This document shows positions 1 to 6,946 of a DNA stretch of 19,693 nucleotides, piece after piece. Where the stretch lies: positions 1 through 19,693 of the forward strand of contig CAZGMS010000108.1 in the NCBI GenBank assembly GCA_964526915.1, given 5' to 3'. Origin of the DNA: JAHJDR01 sp964526915 (lineage in GTDB: Bacteria; UBA10199; JADGCS01). Every line of letters begins with the position of its first letter. The stretch's first letter is position 1. Below the pieces are notes generated by a model. That model did not search any database, had not been told where the DNA came from, and saw only the letters and a program-made list of their open reading frames with translations. A program made the position numbers and the translations under genes.

Positions 1-52
1 GGGGCCCCCCCCTTGAAATACAGCCAACAAATGATCAAACCAGAAGCCTCTC

Positions 53-1330
53 TTATTGATCATTCAACAAGTTCCAGCAATCAACGTGATTGTGATCCAC
101 TTGTTCACACGCGGCCTCGGGGTTGACATCCAGATCTTCAAAATCAATCTCACCATCGGTATCAGCTGCGAGCGCGACACAATCAACTGTGTTGCTGCCA
201 AACGAAGGCTCAGAAATGTCCTCCGCCGTGAGGAGGTCCACATCGTCAGCACTATCGGTATAATCGTTGCTGTCTTCTACAGGAGACCCTGCAGAGGCAC
301 TCCAGGATTCTGTGCCGGAATCTTCCCAGCCTTCTGGGCCACATTCATCACATGTTCCCGACATGCCATAATGAGCAGATCCCGCACCCAAAGCCAGATT
401 GGCAATGGAATAGGTGTCGCCAGTGTTGGAATCAACGAGTTCGAAAATGCTGTAGGCCTTATTTTCGTAGGTGCCTATTGAATCGCCATTATCATACTCA
501 CCTGTCATGATGCCATTGATTGAGCCACCGTCCTCTGTCTGCGTAAAGTCCATATGCCCACTGCTGGTATCAGTTCCCCACTGCCCTTCGAATTCCATGG
601 TCATATTCTTGGTCCCTTCGAAGTAACCAAGTTCGTTCACAACCCCACTCACCACGGCCTTTTCTGAACCATGTCCCTCCGGACTTTCGTAGGTCGAAAT
701 GTTGGTCATGTCGAATTCACCTGTTGTGGTATCGATTGTTTGATTGAGATACATCTGTTGCACGCCCTCTTTACAGGCAAACATGGTAAAGCCCGTAATG
801 AACCCATCATCATCCTTGGTGAGTCTCATGCGAATCAGGTCCGGTCGCTCTTCGCCTTCTGGGCTAACCAGATCGTATGTGTGCCAGTCACCATCGTAGA
901 TGTCGTCGTTATGCAAGAGGTGGTTGGCATCGGCAGCAATAGCCTCCCAAACATGCTGAACATAGCACATCACCGTATCGCCCTGACTGGCCTGACTCAA
1001 GGCCCACTTGGTCTGGTTGTAAGTTTCACAGGCCGCCATGCTGGTCGTGCCAGGAACGAATGCCCCCGTCACATCATCGTAGGAATCGCCAAAACCTATC
1101 GCGTGCTTCGGCTTCACCAAAGCCGATAAACTTGTCGCTGTTTCGGCACTGACCACACGCGTGAGAGCCGTGGGCAGTTCATCAATTGTGGTGTACTGTG
1201 GCGTTCCCGTGACCCCTGGATCATTATCATCTGCATTTGTGGTGCTACTGCCGCCGCAAGAGACAAACAAATAGACAACGGAACTCAGTAACAAAACCAC
1301 AAGTAACATCATCCTTGTGTTGTTTTTCAT
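53..1330 (-). CDS. Acidic secreted lipoprotein, unknown function
   Basis: A 425-residue protein with a lipoprotein signal peptide: basic start, hydrophobic stretch at residues 8-22, then a lipobox ending FVSC with Cys25 as the lipid-attachment residue, followed by GG and a low-complexity Ser/Thr/Asn/Asp linker. The mature part is strongly acidic and has eight further cysteines, including a CDEC pair near residue 325, which suggests disulphides and an exported location. Near the C-terminus an A-A-D-T-D-G-E-I-D-F-E-D stretch resembles an EF-hand loop but lacks Asp at position 1, so calcium binding is only a possibility. The start is supported by an AAGGGGG ribosome-binding site about 5 nt upstream. 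I recognise no domain family. It is transcribed divergently from the next gene. Lipoprotein status is strong; function is unknown. Confidence 0.85.
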   Translation of the reverse strand: MKNNTRMMLLVVLLLSSVVYLFVSCGGSSTTNADDNDPGVTGTPQYTTIDELPTALTRVVSAETATSLSALVKPKHAIGFGDSYDDVTGAFVPGTTSMAACETYNQTKWALSQASQGDTVMCYVQHVWEAIAADANHLLHNDDIYDGDWHTYDLVSPEGEERPDLIRMRLTKDDDGFITGFTMFACKEGVQQMYLNQTIDTTTGEFDMTNISTYESPEGHGSEKAVVSGVVNELGYFEGTKNMTMEFEGQWGTDTSSGHMDFTQTEDGGSINGIMTGEYDNGDSIGTYENKAYSIFELVDSNTGDTYSIANLALGAGSAHYGMSGTCDECGPEGWEDSGTESWSASAGSPVEDSNDYTDSADDVDLLTAEDISEPSFGSNTVDCVALAADTDGEIDFEDLDVNPEAACEQVDHNHVDCWNLLNDQ

Positions 1331-1618
1331 TTTTCCCCCTTAAATTGTTAATACAACTTGATCACGATTGGCCCATGACCAAGCTTGCCTGAGAAGGTCT
1401 CCAAAAAATATTTTCGGTGACCTCAAAAGAGTGGGCGAATTTTTACACTTTTTGCATAGAATAGCAAGTTTTTTTAATAAATTCATACCATTACAACCAC
1501 ACCCCCCACTTCGGATTTTTCTTTACAAAACCAAAGAAAAAAAACACAACATTTTCACCTCGTTGCCGATAATACCCAAGAGGGAATTTTCTGACTGTCA
1601 TACTCCGAGGAAACACGC
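1331..1618. other. Divergent intergenic region
   Basis: AT-rich spacer between two divergently transcribed genes, so it must hold both promoters. I see no convincing -35/-10 pair. A TAGAAT (1457-1462) and a GATAAT (1568-1573) are the best plus-strand -10 candidates, but neither has a well-spaced -35. No small ORF with a ribosome-binding site was found. Confidence 0.4.
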
Positions 1619-3205
1619 ATGTTCATCACAAATCCCCTGCTGACTAAATTACTTCCACACATGAATCACGGCTCGCCTTCTGTCACCCTGACCGGTATTG
1701 CCGACACACAAAGCCTGAATGCCTTCGTTGAATCCGTCAGTTCATTTTCATCAGCACGCGCCGAACACCCCTTTCCCGACGATCCCATTAAATTTCGGGC
1801 GCAATGGAGTCTTGTAAAAACGCACCACATCTGTGGTGGTGTTCCCCTGAATTTTCAAAACGTGGAGGAACTGTTGGCTTGGCGCAAAGAAGGTCGCTTT
1901 GTAGTGCCGGAACAATTTGAGAACACACGCAATGATGAGCGCGGGGCGCTGTCTTCAATCAGATCACAATTTACCGATCCCGACATCTGCGCCCTCCACA
2001 TATCGTTATTCAATGCTGGTTTTTTAATTCAGGAAACAAGACCCTCAGCAGAAAGAAACATCGGTCAGTGGCATGTCAGGGAACTAGTTGATTTGAGAGA
2101 AGGGCTTGAGGTTGTGGAATTGCTCGATGCCCACACACAAGGCACGGCATACGACATCATGGATCTGATTGCCTCAGTAGACTGGGGCGATTTCCGTCCT
2201 TATGGCCTCAAGAACATCAACGCATCACTAAGTTCTTTGAGCGAATTCAAGAACCCACACTATCGCCACTCCAATGGAGAGGAGGAAACCACTATTATTA
2301 CCAAAAAATGCCACTGCGTTGCGCATGTCTTTATGGGTCGACTCACAGTTCTTTGGGGAAAAACTCAAATGCTGAGTTTTCAGACACCGCCCTACCGCCA
2401 ACCTTCTGCCATCAAGCACATTGCGGCCATTCAGGCACGCCTACGTTATCATTCTTTTGCAAGGCTGGCCGTCGAGATTGCTGTGGCAAACAAACTAAAA
2501 GCGTCTGGTCTTCCACATTATGCATTCATCGATGATACCAGTTTTGACTGCATGTTGAACGCTATTTATCATATGGGCTTTGATGACATGACTCAACTCA
2601 GCCGTGAGGATTATATAGCGCTTCACAAAAAAACCTTTGAGGCCTTATGGACAAAAACTTCCATCAGCCATGAACACACACTCACTCGCATCCAAGACAT
2701 GCTTACCCTCCCCCTTTCTGGAACGGCCCAGTCACACGCAGAAAATACTTTGGACACAATCGCACGAAAGATATCTGAAGACATACGAGAAATGCGGTCT
2801 GACAGGGCTTGTATTGAGGGGCTCCTGCCACAAAGCCCGGAACCCTGGACAACCCTGCGACTGGCCCGGTTTGTCTTTAGCTTGGGGCTGGCCCTCACAG
2901 AAATTTCGCCACGCGACGCCGAAGAAACCAAAACAGCTTTGGCGCTCACCCAAACATTGTCAACATTCACCAATGACCTGCTTCGACGTTTGGAAGCCCT
3001 GTCACAGTGGGATCTTTCTCAACCAGACCAAGAGCTTCTGTCTTGTCTGGTGAGCACACAACAACTCTATCTCATCAGCCCTTCGAAAATCCTGCAAAGG
3101 CTATTGAGTCAACAAACCACCACAAACACCAGCGCTTTAGCCCAACAATGGGGGCAACTGGAGTCCCTCTGGACACACAAAATCACCTCACCTCTGTTAA
3201 GCTGA
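1619..3205 (+). CDS. Large hypothetical protein, no recognised family
   Basis: A 528-residue soluble protein. The ATG is preceded by CGAGGAA at a good distance (SD around 1605-1612), and the frame stays open for 1.6 kb, so it is a real gene. No signal peptide or membrane segment is visible. A short Cys/His patch (K-K-C-H-C-V-A-H, around residue 230) stands out, and the C-terminal half is mostly predicted-helical, rich in Leu, Ser and Thr. I see no nucleotide-binding loop or familiar catalytic motif. It converges on the zinc-ribbon gene with a 66-bp gap and has no co-directional partner, so context gives no functional hint. It may be lineage-specific. Confidence 0.8.
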   Translation: MFITNPLLTKLLPHMNHGSPSVTLTGIADTQSLNAFVESVSSFSSARAEHPFPDDPIKFRAQWSLVKTHHICGGVPLNFQNVEELLAWRKEGRFVVPEQFENTRNDERGALSSIRSQFTDPDICALHISLFNAGFLIQETRPSAERNIGQWHVRELVDLREGLEVVELLDAHTQGTAYDIMDLIASVDWGDFRPYGLKNINASLSSLSEFKNPHYRHSNGEEETTIITKKCHCVAHVFMGRLTVLWGKTQMLSFQTPPYRQPSAIKHIAAIQARLRYHSFARLAVEIAVANKLKASGLPHYAFIDDTSFDCMLNAIYHMGFDDMTQLSREDYIALHKKTFEALWTKTSISHEHTLTRIQDMLTLPLSGTAQSHAENTLDTIARKISEDIREMRSDRACIEGLLPQSPEPWTTLRLARFVFSLGLALTEISPRDAEETKTALALTQTLSTFTNDLLRRLEALSQWDLSQPDQELLSCLVSTQQLYLISPSKILQRLLSQQTTTNTSALAQQWGQLESLWTHKITSPLLS

Positions 3206-3271
3206 GTGATGCCACAGGTTCTTGTGGTGCCTCACATGAAAACTCGTGGTGTCTGTGGAGTCGGGCAAAAC

Positions 3272-3670
3272 TCACATCCTGGCGCTGATGAAATATTGCA
3301 TGTACTGGTTGGAGTGCTGACCATAAGGTTCTATCTCATCATCGCGAACCTTGTAAGTCGCCTCTTCACCGGCCACGCCCGAAAACAACACGTTGTGCTC
3401 AATGTTGTCTCCGTCTACCATGTGAATGCGAACCAGATGTTCATGAAATTCGATCGCTGTCAGATTTTTATGACAGATGGGACAGAAATATTTTACCAGA
3501 TCGCCTTGTTGGTATCGAAAATTGTCATTGTGCCAGACATCGTAATTCCCCAAGTGAGGACTCAGTAGCAAAAGACCGCGATCGCCGTCCTTTGCCTGCG
3601 CAGTGAAAGCAACATACTCATGGACGTCTAAACGCCCACGGCATTTTGGACAAAGATATTTATTACCCAT
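3272..3670 (-). CDS. Small zinc-ribbon protein
   Basis: A 132-residue protein with two CxxC knuckles, C7-P-K-C10 and C63-P-I-C66, which together form a typical four-cysteine zinc ribbon with a roughly 50-residue insert. A His-rich segment follows (residues 75-83). The ribosome-binding site is essentially perfect (AAGGAGGA about 5 nt before the ATG), so the start is secure and expression may be high. The layout resembles small conserved zinc-ribbon proteins scattered among Gram-negative bacteria, whose role is unknown. It is a single gene, convergent with the upstream large protein. The zinc-binding call is strong from the cysteine spacing; any role in nucleic-acid binding or redox sensing would be speculation. 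Confidence 0.85.
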   Translation of the reverse strand: MGNKYLCPKCRGRLDVHEYVAFTAQAKDGDRGLLLLSPHLGNYDVWHNDNFRYQQGDLVKYFCPICHKNLTAIEFHEHLVRIHMVDGDNIEHNVLFSGVAGEEATYKVRDDEIEPYGQHSNQYMQYFISARM

Positions 3671-3859
3671 ACATCCTCCTTGACATGGCGGACCAAGCCC
3701 ACATTTCTCATTGGCTTTCTACGCAAAGCACGGAGGAAGTCTTGACAAAAGCGGACTGTGTTCCACCACCGTCTTGACTGAAAAAATAATATACGCCCCT
3801 ATCGGTTTGTGTCCAATAAGGACCCTACACAATTTTATTCCAGATGTCTGCTGGAGAGC

Positions 3860-4021
3860 ATGGACTCAGAAAAAAGACAATGGGTTTTTCTCAAAGAGAG
3901 ACAGCTGCGTTATTTTTCTCTTGTTTTGTTAACTAATAACCATTATTTACGCAAAAAATGTTTGCGCTATGGCTTTAGTTATAATAGACTCGTGCGAACA
4001 ATTAACTCACTAACTTCCTAA
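3860..4021 (+). CDS. Possible 53-residue basic protein (doubtful)
   Basis: An open frame runs from ATG 3860 (or a GTG at 3809, giving 70 residues) to TAA 4019-4021. It encodes a basic, aromatic-rich peptide with several Arg/Lys-Tyr clusters. A GGAG lies only 3 nt before ATG 3860, which is too close to be a good ribosome-binding site. In its favour, the stop lies 10 nt before the start of the next small gene, an operon-like spacing. Against it, a TATAAT box lies inside the frame and there is no recognisable family. I list it as possible only. Confidence 0.25.
   Translation: MDSEKRQWVFLKERQLRYFSLVLLTNNHYLRKKCLRYGFSYNRLVRTINSLTS
3980..3985 (+). promoter_or_regulatory. Consensus -10 box for the microprotein gene
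   Basis: A perfect TATAAT about 47 nt upstream of the 25-residue ORF. A transcript from here would have a leader of about 40 nt containing the Shine-Dalgarno. No good -35 is seen at 16-18 bp, so strength is uncertain. Confidence 0.45.
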
Positions 4022-4031
4022 GAGGAACACT

Positions 4032-4109
4032 ATGAAGAAACTCAACACCACAACTATCTTACTGATCGTATTGCTCATCGCTGCCGTTATCTACCTTTTC
4101 GTAGGGTAA
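4032..4109 (+). CDS. 25-residue single-span membrane microprotein
   Basis: ATG at 4032 is preceded by AAGAGGAAC at a good distance. The 25 codons give a basic, polar head (MKKLNTTT), an unbroken hydrophobic span of about 15 residues, and an ending in Y-L-F-V-G before TAA. This predicts one transmembrane helix, N-terminus inside. The unit has a TATAAT upstream and a hairpin with a T-run directly downstream, so it looks like a complete transcription unit. The end of the hydrophobic segment (YLFV) matches the end of the signal peptide of the lipoprotein at the start of this window (VVYLFVSC). It could be a genuine membrane microprotein or the remnant of a lipoprotein gene that has lost its body. 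Confidence 0.6.
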   Translation: MKKLNTTTILLIVLLIAAVIYLFVG

Positions 4110-4151
4110 TATTCCTACCATCAAGCACTCCCCCCTCCGTATGATCTGCAT

Positions 4152-4182
4152 AAAACCATAGCTTTGATGCGTTGGTTTTTTT
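4152..4182 (+). terminator. Rho-independent terminator after the microprotein
   Basis: AAAACCA pairs with TGGTTTT, with an inner GC/GC pair and a TTTGAT loop, and the right arm runs into a T-tract (TTTTTTT). It is placed 43 nt after the stop of the 25-residue ORF and before the radical SAM gene. Confidence 0.7.
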
Positions 4183-4259
4183 GTTTGGGGCCTGCTCCCT
4201 ACTTGTTAAGGGGCGTAGATTCCTCAACTGCGAATTTCTAGGAGGGTATTTCTCATAGC

Positions 4260-5045
4260 ATGACAGCTTCTGAAATCAATCCATCATCGGGGCATGATAT
4301 TGTTTTTTCTCCTGTGTATGGCCCTGTCAAGTCGCGTCGTTATGGAACGACCTTTGGCATTAATCTCCTGCCGTCAGGCGAAAAAACCTGTTCGTTTGAC
4401 TGTCTTTACTGTCAGCTGGGGTGGTCTACAAAGAAATTGCCCAGCGCAAACACCGAATTTCCCGTTAAGGAACTCATTGCAAAAGAGCTCGCCCGTTTAC
4501 TGACGAAGCACGTCAACACCGCGCCACATCAGCAGGTCAGTATCGTTTTCAGCGGAAACGGAGAACCGACGTTGCATCCAGATTTCGCCAACATTGTCTC
4601 CCAGGTCATTCGAACGCGTGATGAGATTTCTAACACGACGCCCATAGTTTGTTTTACCAATGGGACAACCATTCAGAAGCAAGTTGTTTTCGACGCCTTA
4701 TCTCTTCTCGAAGAATGTTGTGTAAAGTTGGATCCCCAACTAGCGATCACCAATTCACCACCCAAGGCTTTTTCTTGGCCGGATGTAAAAAATATTATCG
4801 TACACCTCAACAATCTGGTCATTCAATCTTGCGTTTTTGGAGGGCTGGGGGGAAACGACTCTCGCGACTCCATAGAACAATGGGTAGAACATTTTTCGGG
4901 ACTGAATCCAAGGCGCGTTGATCTGTACACCATCTCCCGTCAAACGCCTCATGCTGGCCTGATCCCAACATCCAAAGACAGATTGACCGAAATCAAAAAC
5001 GAATTGTCCCGCATTTTCAGCGGCCCGATCACCATCACCATTTGA
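4260..5045 (+). CDS. Radical SAM protein, TYW1-like (COG0731 type)
   Basis: A 261-residue radical SAM enzyme. The 4Fe-4S/SAM signature is CSFDCLYC with Cys44, Cys48 and Cys51. It follows the family-typical GPVKSRRYGTTFGINLLPSG lead-in that I associate with the stand-alone COG0731 group of Fe-S oxidoreductases, distant relatives of the wybutosine enzyme TYW1. The SAM-binding G-E-P motif appears as SGNGEPTLHP (about residues 98-107), and a Y-T-I-S-R-Q-T-P segment near the C-terminus is also typical. AGGAGGG lies about 13 nt before the ATG, a slightly long spacing, and no better start is available upstream. Substrate unknown; bacteria carrying this group generally lack wybutosine, so tRNA modification cannot be assumed. 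It is a single gene with a terminator upstream and a repeat region downstream. Confidence 0.85.
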   Translation: MTASEINPSSGHDIVFSPVYGPVKSRRYGTTFGINLLPSGEKTCSFDCLYCQLGWSTKKLPSANTEFPVKELIAKELARLLTKHVNTAPHQQVSIVFSGNGEPTLHPDFANIVSQVIRTRDEISNTTPIVCFTNGTTIQKQVVFDALSLLEECCVKLDPQLAITNSPPKAFSWPDVKNIIVHLNNLVIQSCVFGGLGGNDSRDSIEQWVEHFSGLNPRRVDLYTISRQTPHAGLIPTSKDRLTEIKNELSRIFSGPITITI

Positions 5046-5051
5046 ATGATA

Positions 5052-5086
5052 CCCTGAACCCTGCTCCCTGTGCCTTTTGCCTTCTT
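5052..5086 (+). repeat. Degenerate heptamer repeat tract (CCCTGNN)
   Basis: Five consecutive 7-bp units: CCCTGAA, CCCTGCT, CCCTGTG, CCTTTTG, CCTTCTT. It starts 7 bp after the radical SAM stop codon and shares its register and composition with the tracts at 5170, 14894 and 15054. Confidence 0.65.
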
Positions 5087-5087
5087 C

Positions 5088-5119
5088 GTGAACACGTGAA
5101 CACGTGAACACGTGAACAC
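5088..5119 (+). repeat. Four tandem GTGAACAC octamers
   Basis: Four perfect, uninterrupted copies of GTGAACAC. Each junction creates the palindrome CACGTG. Degraded single copies (GTGAACAC, then CGAACAC and TTGAACAC) occur again around 14833-14883 upstream of the sugar kinase, also followed by a heptamer tract. Confidence 0.85.
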
Positions 5120-5123
5120 GCCC

Positions 5124-5140
5124 AGTACCGTAATGGTACT
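5124..5140. repeat. Short inverted repeat AGTACC/GGTACT
   Basis: Perfect 6-bp arms around a 5-bp loop, between the octamer array and the promoter-side heptamers. No T-run follows, so it is not a terminator. It could be an operator half-site pair or part of the repeat cassette. Confidence 0.5.
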
Positions 5141-5169
5141 AAGCACACACGGATAACTTCACCCATCAC

Positions 5170-5204
5170 TCGTTACTCGTTACCCGTTGACCGTTGTCCC
5201 TTGA
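5170..5204 (+). repeat. Degenerate heptamer repeat tract at a promoter
   Basis: Five 7-bp units in register: TCGTTAC, TCGTTAC, CCGTTGA, CCGTTGT, CCCTTGA. They end 18 bp before the start codon of the FAD enzyme, and the third and fourth units together supply a -35-like TTGACC. Confidence 0.75.
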
Positions 5205-5215
5205 GCAATTATGCT
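5187..5215 (+). promoter_or_regulatory. Candidate promoter of the FAD enzyme gene
   Basis: TTGACC (5187-5192), a 17-bp spacer, and TATGCT (5210-5215), with ATG 5223 seven bases further on. The -35 matches five of six consensus positions, the -10 is weaker. No Shine-Dalgarno is present, so the geometry predicts a leaderless or near-leaderless mRNA starting at 5223. Confidence 0.4.
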
Positions 5216-5222
5216 TCTCGAC

Positions 5223-6854
5223 ATGCCAACCACCGACAAAAACCAAAATCGTTATTGGGGATGGGGGTATCAAAATCACGAATACGATCCCCACAAGGCC
5301 TCTCTATTTCTGCACCTGCTCGCACAACGTTTCGCGCTCAACACACTGGCTCCCAAACAGATCCCGCCAACCGTTGAACAATTTTCTATTCCCAAAACAA
5401 AGTTATCCGAGGAATTCATCGCGCGATGGAAGGAGAGGGGGCTCTCTTTGAAAAACGAAGATCGCCTGTTTCATGCGGCCGGTAAAAGTTATCGTGACCT
5501 GATCCGAATCAGAACGAATACCCTTGCCCGCTTTCCCGATGGGGTGCTTTTTTTGCAAGACGCAAAACACCTCGATTCCCTTTTTGTAGACGCGAAAAAA
5601 CTGGGCATCACGCTCATTCCCTTTGGCGGCGGGTCCGGGGTGGTGGGTGGGACCGAATGCGTGGGCCCTGTCAACAACACCATCGTGGTCGTAGATGTGA
5701 CCAAGCTGGATCGTCTTTTGTCTATAGATCACACAGCACGAACGGTCCGTGCCCAAGCAGGAATATTTGGCCCCAAGCTCGAAAACGAACTTAATCGGCA
5801 GGGTTATACGCTCGGGCATTTCCCGCAATCATTCGAATTCTCCACATTGGGCGGCTGGCTCGCCACGCGTTCCGCAGGACAGAACTCCACCAAATATGGA
5901 AAAATTGAGAACATGGTGCAATCACTCGTCATCCACACACCGAAAGGCGTGATCGAAACACACCAGGTCCCTGCCTCCGCGACAGGTCCGTCATTAAAGC
6001 ATCTCCTGCTGGGCTCCGAGGGCATTTACGGAATCATCACTGAGGCGGTACTCAAAATCCATCCCCTGCCTCAGTCACAAAAATTCAGCTGTGCCTTTTT
6101 CGAAAACTTTGAGCAAGGGCTCACCTGTGTGCGGACAATCATGCAGGCAGACATCACTCCCAGCGTCGTGCGTCTGTCGGATGCCGATGAGACCTCTTTT
6201 TTTCTGGACCTGATGCTCTCAAAAAAATGGCAGAAAAAACTTCTTCCGCATTGGTTCAACTTCAAGGGTCTGGGCAACCATCCCTGCTTCATGCTGATTG
6301 CCTCAGAGGGACAAACCACGCACACCAATTTTCATCTCGATAAAATCAGGTCCCTCATCCGTTCAACACATGGAAAACTTGTTCCCAGAAAATTTGCCGC
6401 AAAATGGAAAAAAGACCGGTTTGAACTTCCTTATCTTCGAGACAATCTGATGGACCATGGTTTCTTCATCGACACGCTCGAGACCGCCGCCCCGTGGTCC
6501 AAGCTCCTGGGCATTTACGAATCCATGAAGCTGGCCTTTTTTGAGCAAAAATCCCATCAACTGCTCATGGCCTGTCATTTGTCACACGCCTATAAGGACG
6601 GGGCTTCGCTCTACTTCACGTTCATGGGGGTGCAAAAGCGGGGACACGAAATTGCCCAGTGGGAAGAGATCAAAGACCTCGCCACCAATGTGATCATGAG
6701 TCAAGGCGGCACCCTGAGCCATCATCACGGCGTCGGATACGATCACAAAAAGTGGATGGTACAGGAAGAAACCCCTGTGGGCATCGAGGTCTTAAAGGCC
6801 ATCAAGAAAGAATTGGATCCTGAGGGATTGCTCAATCCGGGGAAGGTGGTGTGA
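5223..6854 (+). CDS. Alkyldihydroxyacetonephosphate synthase-like FAD enzyme
   Basis: FAD-linked oxidase of the vanillyl-alcohol-oxidase fold. Alkyl-DHAP synthase (AGPS) swaps the acyl group of acyl-DHAP for a fatty alcohol, giving the ether bond of ether lipids. Landmarks, numbered from an alternative ATG at 5211 (4 codons longer): an N-terminal RYWGWG signature (14-19), the FAD loop PFGGGSGVVGG (137-147), EFSTLGGWLATRSAG (209-223), GSEGIYGIITEA (268-279), the cap domain with ETAAPW, an SHAYKDGASLYF segment holding the probable active-site Tyr468, and the SHHHGVG triple-His motif (His504-506). All follow the order I know from eukaryotic AGPS. I prefer ATG 5223 because a promoter-like element overlaps the 5211 ATG; neither start has a Shine-Dalgarno. 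No acyltransferase or reductase partner is in the window. A related glycolate-oxidase-type enzyme is the alternative. Confidence 0.85.
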   Translation: MPTTDKNQNRYWGWGYQNHEYDPHKASLFLHLLAQRFALNTLAPKQIPPTVEQFSIPKTKLSEEFIARWKERGLSLKNEDRLFHAAGKSYRDLIRIRTNTLARFPDGVLFLQDAKHLDSLFVDAKKLGITLIPFGGGSGVVGGTECVGPVNNTIVVVDVTKLDRLLSIDHTARTVRAQAGIFGPKLENELNRQGYTLGHFPQSFEFSTLGGWLATRSAGQNSTKYGKIENMVQSLVIHTPKGVIETHQVPASATGPSLKHLLLGSEGIYGIITEAVLKIHPLPQSQKFSCAFFENFEQGLTCVRTIMQADITPSVVRLSDADETSFFLDLMLSKKWQKKLLPHWFNFKGLGNHPCFMLIASEGQTTHTNFHLDKIRSLIRSTHGKLVPRKFAAKWKKDRFELPYLRDNLMDHGFFIDTLETAAPWSKLLGIYESMKLAFFEQKSHQLLMACHLSHAYKDGASLYFTFMGVQKRGHEIAQWEEIKDLATNVIMSQGGTLSHHHGVGYDHKKWMVQEETPVGIEVLKAIKKELDPEGLLNPGKVV

Positions 6855-6871
6855 AAAAATCAAAAGATCAT

Positions 6872-6920
6872 AAAATGCCAATAATAAACAGCATCCAATG
6901 TCGTTTATTGTTGGCATTTT
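6872..6920. repeat. 18-bp palindrome overlapping the ATPase promoter
   Basis: Left arm 6872-6889 (AAAATGCCAATAATAAAC) and right arm 6903-6920 are complementary over all 18 positions if one G:U pair is allowed, around a 13-nt loop. GATC flanks both sides. It lies 17 bp after the FAD-enzyme stop, so it could be that gene's terminator, but only TTTT follows the stem. The right arm contains the -35 box of the next gene, making an operator role equally likely. Confidence 0.75.
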
Positions 6921-6940
6921 GATCGCTGATGCTGTATAAT
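6911..6940 (+). promoter_or_regulatory. Strong sigma70-type promoter of the ATPase gene
   Basis: TTGGCA (6911-6916), an 18-bp spacer, and a perfect TATAAT (6935-6940). The ATG at 6947 begins 7 nt after the -10 box, exactly where transcription should start, so the mRNA is predicted to be leaderless. The -35 lies inside the right arm of the palindrome. Confidence 0.75.
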
Positions 6941-6946
6941 GGGGGC

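Larger units (their letters stand above)
3671..4031. other. 361-bp spacer before the microprotein
   Basis: AT-rich stretch with no clear large gene. It contains the weak ORF at 3860-4021, a consensus TATAAT at 3980-3985, and two copies of GTCTTGAC (3739-3746 and 3771-3778) 32 bp apart, each carrying a -35-like TTGAC core. Neither copy has a well-placed -10 partner. Confidence 0.4.

Noticed and set aside
1..12. GGGG followed by eight C at the window edge as a terminator or regulatory palindrome
   Set aside because: It is a homopolymer-like run at the very end of the sequence and may be a contig-edge artefact. No T-run accompanies it for the lipoprotein gene.
671..1129. Plus-strand 152-codon frame opposite the lipoprotein
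   Set aside because: Antisense to a gene with a clear lipobox and ribosome-binding site; no family features and no ribosome-binding site of its own.
3206..3271. Bidirectional terminator between the convergent large protein and zinc-ribbon genes
   Set aside because: CCACA/TGTGG can pair around a 6-nt loop, but the stem is only 5 bp and there is no T-run on either side.
5088..5119. CRISPR array
   Set aside because: The octamers are directly tandem with no spacers and are far too short for CRISPR repeats; no cas gene is near.
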